Below the pieces are notes generated by a model, which was given only the letters and a program-made list of their open reading frames with translations, had not been told where the DNA came from and searched no databases. A stretch of 64,000 nucleotides of DNA from Geothrix sp. PMB-07 (lineage in GTDB: Bacteria; Acidobacteriota; Holophagae; Holophagales; Holophagaceae): positions 2,108,992 through 2,172,991 of the forward strand of contig NZ_CP132333.1 of assembly GCF_030758935.1 (NCBI RefSeq), in the 5' to 3' direction. Positions 53,463 through 62,016 of this stretch are shown piece by piece. Each line of letters starts with the position of its first letter. Within the stretch, counting starts at the first letter, position 1. The position numbers and the translations under genes are program-made.

Positions 53463-54623
53463 ATGATCGGACACCCCGTAGATCCCTTGACCGGCGCAGA
53501 ACTGGTGGCGCTCGTGCAGCGGGTGTTCCAGCCCCAGCCAGGGGAAAACGCCCTGACCATCCTGGTGGACCTGCCAGATGCCAAGGTGGCCGATGACGCC
53601 CATTGGGCCGCCGGGCGGGAGATGGCCCAAGCCTGGGTGGATGAGCTGTCGGCACACAAAGCCGACTTGGGTATGGACGCCCACTTGTTTCTCTACCCCA
53701 ATGTGCACACCAACAACGGGGATCTGCCCGAGAGGGCGTGGCGCCACACCAGTGGCCCCCTGCCCTCGGCAGAGGCCCTGGATCCCTCCAAGTCCATCGC
53801 CTTTGCCGAACTCTACGCCACGCATCCCATCCTCCTTGCCCTCACCAAGTTCTCGGCCACGGCCCCCTTGAAGATGGCCGCGAAGAAGCACCCCTTCCGC
53901 GCCGCCACCATGCCCGGCTTCCGGGCCGACATGATTCCCGCGCTGCGCCTGGATTACACCGAGGTGAACCGCCGGGTGAACCTGCTGAAAGATCTGCTGG
54001 ACGAGGCGGACGGCGCCGCTTTCCGCTTCGGCACCCCGGCGGGGCCCTGCGAGCTCTTCGTGGACCTGCGCCACCGCCAGGGCCACGCCAGCGGCGGCCT
54101 GCTGCCAACCCCCGGCACGGCGGGCAACCTGCCCTCGGGCGAGGCCTACATCGTGCCCTACGAGGGTGAGCGCCCCGGCGATCCCAGCCGCACGGCGGGC
54201 ATCATGCCCGTGGAATTGAACGGCGAGGTGGTGCGCTACCGCTTGGAGGCCAACCGGGCCGTGGCGGTGCTCAGCGAAGGCCCGCAGTCCGTGGCCGAGG
54301 CGGAACACCTGCGGCGCGAACCCGCGTACGGCAACCTGGCGGAACTGGGACTGGGCGTGCTGGCGGGTTTCGGCGTGAAGCCCAACGGCACCGTGCTGCT
54401 GGACGAAAAGCTCGGCTTGCACCTGGCCTTCGGCCGCAGCGATCACTTCGGAGGCCAGGTGGGCCCCCAGCATTTCAGCGGCCCCGAGGCCGTCATCCAC
54501 ATCGACCGGGTGTACGTGCCCGAGGTGCAGCCCCGCGTGCGGGTGGAGGCTGTGGACCTGATGCGGGCCGATGGAAGCCTGCATCCGCTGATGCGGAACG
54601 GCGATTACTCGGTAGCGTTCTAG
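53463..54623 (+). CDS. M29-type metal-dependent aminopeptidase
   Basis: A 386-residue protein resembling thermophilic (M29) aminopeptidases. The C-terminal half has metal-binding and catalytic segments in order: NLPSGEAYIVPYEG (Glu), the LAELGLGV segment (Glu), HLAFGRSDHFGG (His, Asp) and VIHIDRVYV (Asp). The N-terminal half is more divergent than usual. Cytoplasmic peptide turnover is the likely role. ATG 53463 has GGGGAGG at 5 nt. The TAG stop lies in the first of four evenly spaced CTAG tetramers shared with convergent ahpF. Confidence 0.75.
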   Translation: MIGHPVDPLTGAELVALVQRVFQPQPGENALTILVDLPDAKVADDAHWAAGREMAQAWVDELSAHKADLGMDAHLFLYPNVHTNNGDLPERAWRHTSGPLPSAEALDPSKSIAFAELYATHPILLALTKFSATAPLKMAAKKHPFRAATMPGFRADMIPALRLDYTEVNRRVNLLKDLLDEADGAAFRFGTPAGPCELFVDLRHRQGHASGGLLPTPGTAGNLPSGEAYIVPYEGERPGDPSRTAGIMPVELNGEVVRYRLEANRAVAVLSEGPQSVAEAEHLRREPAYGNLAELGLGVLAGFGVKPNGTVLLDEKLGLHLAFGRSDHFGGQVGPQHFSGPEAVIHIDRVYVPEVQPRVRVEAVDLMRADGSLHPLMRNGDYSVAF

Positions 54624-54647
54624 CCCGCTAGGCTCCTAGCCCCCTAG
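54620..54647. repeat. Four CTAG tetramers at 8-bp spacing
   Basis: CTAG occurs at 54620, 54628, 54636 and 54644, exactly every 8 bp, with C/G-rich spacers. The first contains the stop of the aminopeptidase gene and the last the stop of ahpF on the other strand. Confidence 0.9.
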
Positions 54648-56206
54648 CCAGAGACCGGCTGGCGCAGCAGGTGCTCGAAGGCGCCCAGGCTGGCCTTGGC
54701 CCCCTCGCCCATGGCGATGATGATCTGCTTGTAGGGCACCGTGGTGGCGTCCCCCGCGGCAAACACGCCGGGCCGCGAAGTCTGTCCCCGCGCATCCACC
54801 ACCACCTCACCCCGGGGCGTCAGCTCCAGGGCGCCCTTCAGCCACTCGGTGTTGGGCTGCAGGCCGATCTGCACAAAGATGCCGTCTAAAGCAATCTGAC
54901 GGATCTCCCCCGTACGCCGGTCCTCATAGGTCAGGCCGGTCACCTGGCGGCCATCCCCCAGTACCTCGGTGGTGCGGGCGCCCGTGAGGATGGCGGCGTG
55001 GGGCAGGCTCCGCAGGCGATCCTGCAGCACGCCATCGGCCCGCAGGGTGTCATCGAATTCCAGCAGCGTCACGTGGGCCGCCAGGCCCGCCAGGTCCAGG
55101 GCCGCCTCCACACCGGAGTTGCCGCCCCCCACCACCGCCACGCGCTTGCCCTTGAACAGAGGCCCATCGCAATGGGGGCAGTAGGCCACGCCCTTGGTGC
55201 GGTAGGCCGCCTCCCCGGGCACGTTCAGTTCCCGCCACCGGGCGCCTGGGGCCAGCACCAGGGTGCGGCTGCGCAGCACGGCGCCACTGGCCAGCCGCAG
55301 CCCCAGGCGGCCCTCGCCATCCTCGGGCAGCAGGGCCTCGGCCCGCTGCAGGGGCATGAGGTCCACGTCGTACTCCCGCACGTGGGCCTCCAGGGCCTGA
55401 GCCAGGCGCGGGCCTTCGGTGGCCTTCACGGAAATGAGGTTCTCGATGCCGAGGGTGTCCAGCACCTGGCCGCCCAGGCGCTCGGCCACGAGGCCCGTGC
55501 GCACGCCTTTCCGGGCCGCGTAGATGGCCGCGGCGCTGCCCGCGGGGCCCCCTCCCACCACCAGCACGTCGAAGGGGGCCTTGGCCGCCAAGGCCTCGGC
55601 TGCCGCCTGCCCCGCCGAGTCGTCGAGCTTGGCGAGGATCTCGTCGAGGCTAGCCCGGCCCTGGAGGAAAGGCTCCCCATCCAGGAACACGGCGGGCACG
55701 GCCAGGATGCCCCGGGCCTCGGCCTCAGCCTGGAAGCGGGCTCCATCCACCATGACGGTCTGGATGCCGGGATTCAGCACCGCCAGCACGTTGAGGGCCT
55801 GCACCACGTCGGGGCAGTTGTGGCAGCCCAGGGAGACGAACACCTCGAAGCGCCGCTCGCCCGGCAGCCCCTGGATGCGTTGGGCCAGCTCCGGCGCAAG
55901 GCGGGGCGGATGACCGCCGACCTGCAGCAGGGCCAGGGCCAGCGAGGTGAACTCGTGGCCCAGCGGCACGCCTGCAAACCCAATGCGGGCCGCCTCGCCG
56001 GGCCTGGCCACGGCAAAGGAGGGCCGCCGTTCCGCCGCCCCATCCCAGCGCACCGTCACCTGAGGGCTCAAGGCCGCGATTTCCGTGAGCAACGCCCGCA
56101 GCTCGGCGGAGGCGGCGCCGTCGTCCACGCTGGCCTGAAGCTCCACGGGAGACTTCAAGTGCTGGAAGGCGGACTGCAGTTGGGCACGGAGGTCGGGCGT
56201 GAGCAT
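54644..56206 (-). CDS. ahpF: Alkyl hydroperoxide reductase subunit F
   Basis: A 520-residue flavoprotein that passes electrons from NAD(P)H to AhpC. The N-terminal tandem thioredoxin-like domain has the CHNC disulfide (Cys128/Cys131). The FAD domain starts with [19 protein letters not shown] near residue 215, the redox centre CPHC is near 343, and the NAD-binding [17 protein letters not shown] is near 357. Length matches AhpF (about 520). It lies 68 nt downstream of ahpC on the same strand, so the two form the usual operon. Confidence 0.95.
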   Translation of the reverse strand: MLTPDLRAQLQSAFQHLKSPVELQASVDDGAASAELRALLTEIAALSPQVTVRWDGAAERRPSFAVARPGEAARIGFAGVPLGHEFTSLALALLQVGGHPPRLAPELAQRIQGLPGERRFEVFVSLGCHNCPDVVQALNVLAVLNPGIQTVMVDGARFQAEAEARGILAVPAVFLDGEPFLQGRASLDEILAKLDDSAGQAAAEALAAKAPFDVLVVGGGPAGSAAAIYAARKGVRTGLVAERLGGQVLDTLGIENLISVKATEGPRLAQALEAHVREYDVDLMPLQRAEALLPEDGEGRLGLRLASGAVLRSRTLVLAPGARWRELNVPGEAAYRTKGVAYCPHCDGPLFKGKRVAVVGGGNSGVEAALDLAGLAAHVTLLEFDDTLRADGVLQDRLRSLPHAAILTGARTTEVLGDGRQVTGLTYEDRRTGEIRQIALDGIFVQIGLQPNTEWLKGALELTPRGEVVVDARGQTSRPGVFAAGDATTVPYKQIIIAMGEGAKASLGAFEHLLRQPVSG

Positions 56207-56274
56207 GGGTCACCAGGATGGAGCCGGGCGGCCACACGCCGCCCGGCGGGTTTCACAAACAGGTCAGGAACGCT

Positions 56275-56844
56275 TCAGATCTTCCCCACCAGATCGAGGC
56301 TGGGGGCCAGCGTGGCGGCGCCTTCCTGCCACTTGGCGGGGCACACCTCGCCCGGGTGGCTCGCCACGTACTGGGCCGCCTTCACCTTGCGCAGCAGCTC
56401 TTCCGCGTTGCGTCCCACGCCCCCGGCATTCACCTCGATGATCTGGATCTTGCCTTGGGGATCGATGACGAAGGTGCCGCGATCCGCCAGGCCCGCACCC
56501 TCGATGAGCACGCCGAAGTTGCGGGAGAGCACGTGGGCCGGATCGCCCACCAGGGGGAACTGGATCTTGCGGATTGTCTCGCTGGCATCGTGCCAGGCCT
56601 TGTGGGTGAAGTGGGTGTCCGTGGACACGCCGTAGATCTCCACGCCCAGCTGCTGGAACTCGGCGTAGTGGTCCGCGAGATCGCCCAGCTCCGTGGGGCA
56701 CACGAAGGTGAAGTCGGCGGGGTAGAAGAAGACCACGGACCACTTGCCCTGCAGGTCCGCCTCCGTCAAAGGCACGAACTGGCCTCGGTGGTAGGCGGTG
56801 GCCGAGAAGGGCTTCACGTCGGTGGCGATGAGAGAGGTGGACAT
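56275..56844 (-). CDS. ahpC: Alkyl hydroperoxide reductase subunit C (peroxiredoxin)
   Basis: A 189-residue typical 2-Cys peroxiredoxin. The peroxidatic Cys is in [14 protein letters not shown] (about Cys49) and the resolving Cys in [11 protein letters not shown] (about 168). It reduces peroxides and is recycled by AhpF, encoded next. ATG 56844 has GGAG at 5 nt. The 170-bp upstream gap carries three palindromes. No OxyR or PerR box is evident by eye. Confidence 0.95.
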   Translation of the reverse strand: MSTSLIATDVKPFSATAYHRGQFVPLTEADLQGKWSVVFFYPADFTFVCPTELGDLADHYAEFQQLGVEIYGVSTDTHFTHKAWHDASETIRKIQFPLVGDPAHVLSRNFGVLIEGAGLADRGTFVIDPQGKIQIIEVNAGGVGRNAEELLRKVKAAQYVASHPGEVCPAKWQEGAATLAPSLDLVGKI

Positions 56845-56932
56845 GGGGGCTCCGAAAGGCCGCATGCGGCGGCATTCCAGAAGAGCCAGCGTCGTGCCAA
56901 TTCACCATTCACAGCAATGCCGGGCCTTACAC

Positions 56933-56994
56933 GACAACAGCCGCGCTGAGCACGGCTGTTGTCTCGACATGTCGTGAGGCCGATTCGCGAATCG
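56933..56994. repeat. Three adjacent palindromes between ahpC and the protease gene
   Basis: GACAACAGCCG (56933-56943) with CGGCTGTTGTC (56953-56963) is a hairpin, probably the terminator of the protease gene. Next are the perfect palindromes CGACATGTCG (56965-56974) and CGATTCGCGAATCG (56981-56994), which could be operators. Confidence 0.7.
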
Positions 56995-57016
56995 TCGAGA
57001 GCGGCCCAGGGTCTGC

Positions 57017-60000
57017 CTAACGCTTGGGGTAGGCCGGAATCGGCGGGAAGGTCGGCGTCGGGTTGTCCTTGAGCTGCTTCAAAAGGGTCTGGATTCCGAC
57101 TTCCAGCTGCGGGTCGCGGCCCTGCATGAGGCTGGCGGGATCGTTTTCCACGGTGAGATCAGGTTCGGCGCCGTGGTTTTCCACCCACCACTGCCCTTCC
57201 TTGCCGTAGAAGGCGTTGTTGCTCTGCTCCACGCGGCCACCATCCAGGGTGAACTGCGTGTTGATGATGCCCACCAGGCCGCCCCAGCTGGGCTTGCCCA
57301 CGATGGTACCCAGGTTGCGGGCCTTCACGTGGGCCAGGAAAGCCTCGCCGTCGCTGCCGTTCTGTTCGTTGGTGAGGAACACGTAGCGGCCATCGGAAGC
57401 CGTTCCGGGATAGCGGAAGGGCCCCATGCCGCGCAGCACATTGAAGCCGACCTGCTTGCGCTCCAGCTTGTCGATCATGAAGTACTCAGTCCAGCCGCCG
57501 CCGTTGCCGCGCACGTCGATGACGATGCCCTTCTTGTAGCGGAAGGCCCGCCAGTATTTGTCGAACTGGCCAATGTTCTGATCCGCCATGGCGGTGATGT
57601 GCATGTAGCCCAGCTGGCCGTTGGAGGCCTTGTCCACGGCGGCGATGTTGCCTGCGACCCAGTGTTCATAGCGCAGATCCCAATCGTTGGGCACCGGCTC
57701 CACCTCGATGGTGCGGGCGCCTTCCAACGTGGGCTTGCTGTTCACGGTGAGGGTCACCTTCTGGCCACGGATGACCTGCAGCCGGGACTGAATGGCTTCC
57801 GGGGCGCGCACAGGCTTGCCATCGATGGCCAGCAGGAATTCACCAGCCTTCACCCGAGGAGCGGGATCCGCCAGTGGGGCCTTCAGGCCCTGGGCGTAGG
57901 GTGTGGGCCCATAGACAGTGGTGAATTTGTAGACGCCATTCTCTGCGGTGAAATCAGCGCCCAGCAGGCCCGAGAAGACGGGGCTCGGCAGGGGCCGGGC
58001 GGGGCCGAGATCACCGCCGCTCACGTAGGTGTGGCTGGCGCTCAGCTCACCGACCATCTGACTCAGCAGGCCATTCAATTCCTGGCGGGAATTCAACTCC
58101 GGCACCAGGGCCCTGAACTTGGCGCCGATGGCGTTCCAGTCGCTGCCGTTCATGTTCACGTCGTAGAAGAAATCCCGGTACCAGCGCCAGGTGTCCTCGA
58201 AGATCTGCTTCCACTCTTCACGGGGCGCGGCGGTCATGACCATGCGTTCCAGATCCAGGCGCTCCGGCAGGGCCTTCGAGGCGAACACGGCAGCGGCCTC
58301 TCCCGTGTGGAAGTTCGGCCCCTTGCGAATGAGCACCCGCTTGCCCTCGGCATCGAAGGTCCAGTCGCTGATAGGCTCGGTGAGCACCGACTCCTTCTTC
58401 GAGTTGGGATCGTAGAGGTGCACCTTCCACTTGTCCGCACCCCGGGGCGAGTAGAGCTCCTCCACCACGCCGTCATCCCAGCCCTCCACCTCGTCCCAGC
58501 CCACCAGCCCCTTCCCGGCCTTGAGGTGGAACAGGTTGCCCGGCTTCACGGGCAGGGGCGCGATCCGGTCCGAGAGACCGGCCACATCGATGCGGAAGGC
58601 CCCCTTCTCGTCGCTGGCCTTCAGCTTCACCGACATCACCTGCACCGGGGCGGACTGGATGTGGTTGTCCTGACTGGGGTCGAGCTGCGTGTGGAAATGG
58701 TTGTAGCTGAGGAAATACAGGTTGTTCCCATCCTGGTCGAAGGCTGGGTTCACGCAGTCGTAGAAGCCGTCGGTCAAGGTGACCTTCTGCTTTGTGGCCA
58801 GGTTGAAGAGGTGGATGCGGCTGTTGCGGCTGGGCTCCACGAAGCTGTAGGCGACCCACTGCGAATCCGGTGACCAGACATAGTCACTCACTTCCCAGGT
58901 GAACTGGTCGTTCTTCAGTTCGTGGGATTCGTCGATCTTCGTGAGCTTCTTGGTGGCCACATCCACCACATACAGGGCGAAGCTCTTGTCGCCGAACAGG
59001 ATCTTCGTGCCGTCCGGGCTCCACTCCAGGTGGTAGAACGCGGTCTTCAGGCCCGTGGGGATGCGCTCGGCGGTGCCATCCACCGCTTGCACGTAGAGGT
59101 CGTAGTCCCCGCTGGCATCGCTGAAATAGGCCACCCGCTTGCCATCGGGCGACAGGCGGGGCATGCGCTCGCGCACACCCGGCGTCTTGGTGAGGTTTTT
59201 GGCAGGCTTGGTGGCGTCGGTGGGTACCAGGAAGACTTCGCCGCGGGCCTCAAAAACAGCGTTGCCCGCCGTGAGGCTCATGGCCTGGATCCAGTCTTTG
59301 GGGTTGAGGGGACGCGGCGCCGCCTTCCAGCCATCGCTGCTGGTGGTCACCGGCACGGCATGAACCAGCTTGGTGGCGAGATCGAGGGCCTGCAGCTGCC
59401 CCGCCTGCACGAAGACCACGGTGCGGCCATCGGTGCTGGGCTGCTGGGCGTCGAAGGCCTTCAGATCAGTCAGCGGCTCCACGGCCTTGGTGGCAGGATC
59501 CACCGCGTAGAGGTTGGTGATGCCGCTGGTGCCGCGATCCGATTCAAAGATCACCTTGCCACCGGCCCAGATGGGGGCGCCATTGCGGCCCACGAAATCC
59601 GTGAGCTTCTCAAACGTCCCCGACTTCAGATCGGCCAGCCAGAGATCCTGGTGGTCACCGCCCTTGTAGCGCTTCCAGTAGTACTCGACCTTGCCCTTGG
59701 CGTTGTAAGCCAGGCGCTGCCCATCGGGCGAGAGGGTGCCCTGCACGCCACGGGGCACAGGCAGGACATTGGGCTGGTGGCCCTCCAGATCCACGGTGAA
59801 GAAGCGCTCCACGGGACGGCGGTCGAAGTCGGCAATGGTCTTGAACAGCACCTGCTTGCTGTCTGGCGTCCAGCCATGCACCGTGCCACCGCTCCAAGTG
59901 AGGCGCTTGGGCGTTCCACCCTCGGCTGGCATCACGTAGACCTGGAGGCCGCCGCCATCGTACTGGCCGCTGAAGGCGATCCACTTGCCGTCCGGACTGA

Positions 60001-60205
60001 AGCGGGCCGCCGTTTCCACGCCTGGATGCGTGGTGAGGCGCCGCGCAGCTCCGCCTTTCAGCGACCCGAGCCAGAGGTCATCCTCCCAGGTGAACACCAC
60101 ACGGTCGCCGTTCACATCTGGCGAACTGACGAAGCGAGGCGTGCGTTCCTGGGCCACCAGGGCGCAGGTCACGAGAAGCACGGCGGAAGCGCGGACGCTC
60201 TTCAT
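57017..60205 (-). CDS. Tricorn-like S41 peptidase, exported
   Basis: A 1062-residue protein. The signal peptide MKSVRASAVLLVTCALVAQE is followed by WD40/TolB-type propeller repeats (about 25-650: FSPDGKWIAFSG, LSPDGQRLAYNA, YVWSPDSQWVAYS). A helical S41 core cap, a PDZ domain (about 780-850: RVKAGEFLLAIDGKPVRAPE) and the S41 catalytic domain follow, with KKGIVIDVRGNGGG and the serine in NEQNGSDGEAF. This is the tricorn-protease layout, here directed to the periplasm. ATG 60205 has AGGAG at 6 nt. It probably degrades peptides outside the cytoplasm. Monocistronic. Confidence 0.9.
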   Translation of the reverse strand: MKSVRASAVLLVTCALVAQERTPRFVSSPDVNGDRVVFTWEDDLWLGSLKGGAARRLTTHPGVETAARFSPDGKWIAFSGQYDGGGLQVYVMPAEGGTPKRLTWSGGTVHGWTPDSKQVLFKTIADFDRRPVERFFTVDLEGHQPNVLPVPRGVQGTLSPDGQRLAYNAKGKVEYYWKRYKGGDHQDLWLADLKSGTFEKLTDFVGRNGAPIWAGGKVIFESDRGTSGITNLYAVDPATKAVEPLTDLKAFDAQQPSTDGRTVVFVQAGQLQALDLATKLVHAVPVTTSSDGWKAAPRPLNPKDWIQAMSLTAGNAVFEARGEVFLVPTDATKPAKNLTKTPGVRERMPRLSPDGKRVAYFSDASGDYDLYVQAVDGTAERIPTGLKTAFYHLEWSPDGTKILFGDKSFALYVVDVATKKLTKIDESHELKNDQFTWEVSDYVWSPDSQWVAYSFVEPSRNSRIHLFNLATKQKVTLTDGFYDCVNPAFDQDGNNLYFLSYNHFHTQLDPSQDNHIQSAPVQVMSVKLKASDEKGAFRIDVAGLSDRIAPLPVKPGNLFHLKAGKGLVGWDEVEGWDDGVVEELYSPRGADKWKVHLYDPNSKKESVLTEPISDWTFDAEGKRVLIRKGPNFHTGEAAAVFASKALPERLDLERMVMTAAPREEWKQIFEDTWRWYRDFFYDVNMNGSDWNAIGAKFRALVPELNSRQELNGLLSQMVGELSASHTYVSGGDLGPARPLPSPVFSGLLGADFTAENGVYKFTTVYGPTPYAQGLKAPLADPAPRVKAGEFLLAIDGKPVRAPEAIQSRLQVIRGQKVTLTVNSKPTLEGARTIEVEPVPNDWDLRYEHWVAGNIAAVDKASNGQLGYMHITAMADQNIGQFDKYWRAFRYKKGIVIDVRGNGGGWTEYFMIDKLERKQVGFNVLRGMGPFRYPGTASDGRYVFLTNEQNGSDGEAFLAHVKARNLGTIVGKPSWGGLVGIINTQFTLDGGRVEQSNNAFYGKEGQWWVENHGAEPDLTVENDPASLMQGRDPQLEVGIQTLLKQLKDNPTPTFPPIPAYPKR

Positions 60206-60231
60206 CAAAGACTCCTGATTCAAGTGCCATC

Positions 60232-60258
60232 ACTATACATCGTTTAACGAGGAATCAA
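60232..60258 (-). promoter_or_regulatory. Possible promoter of the tricorn-like protease gene
   Basis: On the minus strand, TTGATT (60258-60253) and TATAGT (60237-60232) are separated by 15 bp, slightly short. The -10 match is good. Confidence 0.4.
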
Positions 60259-60283
60259 GGGGAGGACTCCGTGCCGCTCCGCC

Positions 60284-60312
60284 TTGTGCATCCTGAGACG
60301 CAGTGCTAGTTT
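60284..60312 (+). promoter_or_regulatory. Predicted promoter of the ilvA leader
   Basis: TTGTGC (60284-60289), 17-bp spacer, TAGTTT (60307-60312). Transcription would begin near 60319, about 15 nt ahead of the leader peptide ATG. Confidence 0.45.
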
Positions 60313-60333
60313 GACCATTCAGATCTCAAACCC

Positions 60334-60402
60334 ATGAACCCTTTCCGCCTCCCCATCATTCCCATCGGCATCGCGATCATTACGTCGCGCGAGGGGGCAT
60401 AG
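60334..60402 (+). CDS. Ile-rich leader peptide of ilvA attenuator
   Basis: A 22-codon frame, ATG 60334 to TAG 60400-60402. Six of its codons are Ile (ATC/ATT at 60355, 60358, 60364, 60370, 60376 and 60379), clustered as PIIPIGIAIIT, with one Thr codon right after. Isoleucine is the end product of the pathway that ilvA starts and threonine is its substrate. The composition, position between promoter and terminator, and following RNA structures match a classic amino-acid leader peptide. No strong ribosome site is visible. Confidence 0.75.
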   Translation: MNPFRLPIIPIGIAIITSREGA

Positions 60403-60462
60403 GCCGAATCCGATCCCGATTCAAGCCACCCCCCGCACCGCCAGGTCGGGGGGTTCTTCTTT
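60371..60462 (+). promoter_or_regulatory. Transcription attenuator controlling ilvA
   Basis: A protector hairpin is TCGCG (60371-60375) with CGCGA (60388-60392), whose 5' arm overlaps the Ile codons. An antiterminator is GCG-A-GGGGG (60389-60397) pairing with CCCCCCGC (60429-60436), one bulged A. A terminator is CCCCCCG-c-ACC (60429-60439), loop GCCA, GGTCGGGGGG (60444-60453), then TTCTTCTTT. Each pairing excludes the next. Ribosome stalling at Ile codons would cover the 5' arm of the first hairpin, free the antiterminator and switch ilvA on. Confidence 0.7.
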
Positions 60463-60477
60463 GCATGGAGCCATGTC

Positions 60478-62016
60478 TTGAACTCAGAAGCCACCCAACC
60501 CTCCAAGGATCTGCTCGAGCGCATCCTCACCGCCCTGGTCTACGACGTGGCCATCGAATCCCCCCTGGAGGCCGCACCCAAGCTCTCCCGCCGCGTGGGC
60601 GCCCAGGTGTGGTTCAAGCGAGAGGATCTCCAGCCGGTCTTCTCCTTCAAACTGCGCGGCGCCTACAACCGGATCGCCCATCTGCAAGCCGCCGAGCGCA
60701 ACCGCGGTGTCATCGCTGCCTCCGCTGGCAACCATGCCCAGGGCGTGGCCCTGGCCACGCAGAAACTGGGCTGCCAGGCCGTCATCGTCATGCCCATCAC
60801 CACGCCGCTCATCAAGGTGGAAGCGGTGCGCACCCTGGGCGCCCAGGTGGTGCTTCACGGAGATTCCTTCGAGGAGGCCTATGCCCATTCCCAGGCCCTG
60901 GCCGCCACTGAAGGCAAGGTCTACATCCATCCCTATGATGATCTGGATGTCATTGCCGGACAGGGCACCATCGGTCTGGAACTGCTGCGCCAGATGCCCC
61001 GAAGCCTGAAGGCAGTCTTCGTCCCTGTGGGCGGGGGCGGCCTCATCGCAGGCATCGCTGCCTACCTCAAGCGCCTGCAGCCTGGGATTCGCATCATCGG
61101 CGTGGAGCCGGTGGATGCAGATGCCATGAGCCAATCCCTGGCCGCTGGCCACCGCGTGCGCCTTGAGCGCGTGGGCCTCTTCGCCGATGGTGTCGCCGTA
61201 AGCCAGGTGGGCGAGCAGACCTTCGAGCTGTGCCGGAAACATGTGGACGAGATCGTGCTGGTGAATACCGACGAGATCTGTGCGGCCATCAAGGATGTCT
61301 TTGAGGAGACCCGGTCCGTGCTGGAACCCGCCGGGGCCCTGGCGGTGGCGGGCCTCAAAGCCTGGGCCGCCCGCGAGGGTGTCACCGCCGCCTCGGGCAA
61401 CCTCGTGGCCATCCTTTCGGGAGCCAACGCCAACTTCGACCGCCTGCGCTTCGTGGCCGAGCGGGCCGAGCTGGGCGAGCGGCGCGAGGCCATCCTCGCC
61501 GTCACCATCCCCGAACGGCCCGGCAGCTTCAGGGCCTTCTGCGAACTCATTGGCCAGCGTTCCATCACGGAGTTCAACTACCGCCTGGCTGATCCGGATC
61601 GGGCCCACATCTTCGTGGGCCTGCAGATGGCGAGCCGTGCCGAGGTCGAGCCCCTCCTCGCCCGCCTGCGGGAAGAAGGACTGGAGGCCCTGGATCTCAG
61701 CGACAACGAGATGGCCAAGCTCCATGTGCGCCATTTGGTGGGCGGCCGCGCTCCGCGGGTCACCAACGAGCGCATCTACCGCTTCGAGTTCCCGGAGCGC
61801 CCCGGCGCCCTGCTCCGCTTCCTGGACTGCATGAGCCGCGGCTGGAACATCTCCCTCTTCCACTACCGCAACCACGGAGCAGACTACGGCCGTGTGCTGG
61901 CGGGCATCCAGGTGCCGCCGGAGGACCAGGAAGCCTTCCAGGCTTTCCTCGATGCCCTCGGTTACCGCTTTGTGGATGAAGGCGCCAATCCGGCCTATGG
62001 CCTGTTCTTGGCCTAG
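60478..62016 (+). CDS. ilvA: Threonine deaminase (ammonia-lyase), biosynthetic
   Basis: A 512-residue PLP enzyme converting threonine to 2-oxobutanoate, the committed step to isoleucine. The PLP lysine is in [10 protein letters not shown] (Lys58). [12 protein letters not shown] and the glycine loop [11 protein letters not shown] follow. Two C-terminal ACT-like regulatory domains (about 330-510, [20 protein letters not shown] and [18 protein letters not shown]) give isoleucine/valine allostery as in E. coli IlvA (514). The start is TTG 60478 with GGAG at 7 nt. An ATG at 60473 opens only ATG-TCT-TGA, a two-codon frame overlapping the start. It is preceded by the Ile attenuator. Confidence 0.95.
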   Translation: MNSEATQPSKDLLERILTALVYDVAIESPLEAAPKLSRRVGAQVWFKREDLQPVFSFKLRGAYNRIAHLQAAERNRGVIAASAGNHAQGVALATQKLGCQAVIVMPITTPLIKVEAVRTLGAQVVLHGDSFEEAYAHSQALAATEGKVYIHPYDDLDVIAGQGTIGLELLRQMPRSLKAVFVPVGGGGLIAGIAAYLKRLQPGIRIIGVEPVDADAMSQSLAAGHRVRLERVGLFADGVAVSQVGEQTFELCRKHVDEIVLVNTDEICAAIKDVFEETRSVLEPAGALAVAGLKAWAAREGVTAASGNLVAILSGANANFDRLRFVAERAELGERREAILAVTIPERPGSFRAFCELIGQRSITEFNYRLADPDRAHIFVGLQMASRAEVEPLLARLREEGLEALDLSDNEMAKLHVRHLVGGRAPRVTNERIYRFEFPERPGALLRFLDCMSRGWNISLFHYRNHGADYGRVLAGIQVPPEDQEAFQAFLDALGYRFVDEGANPAYGLFLA

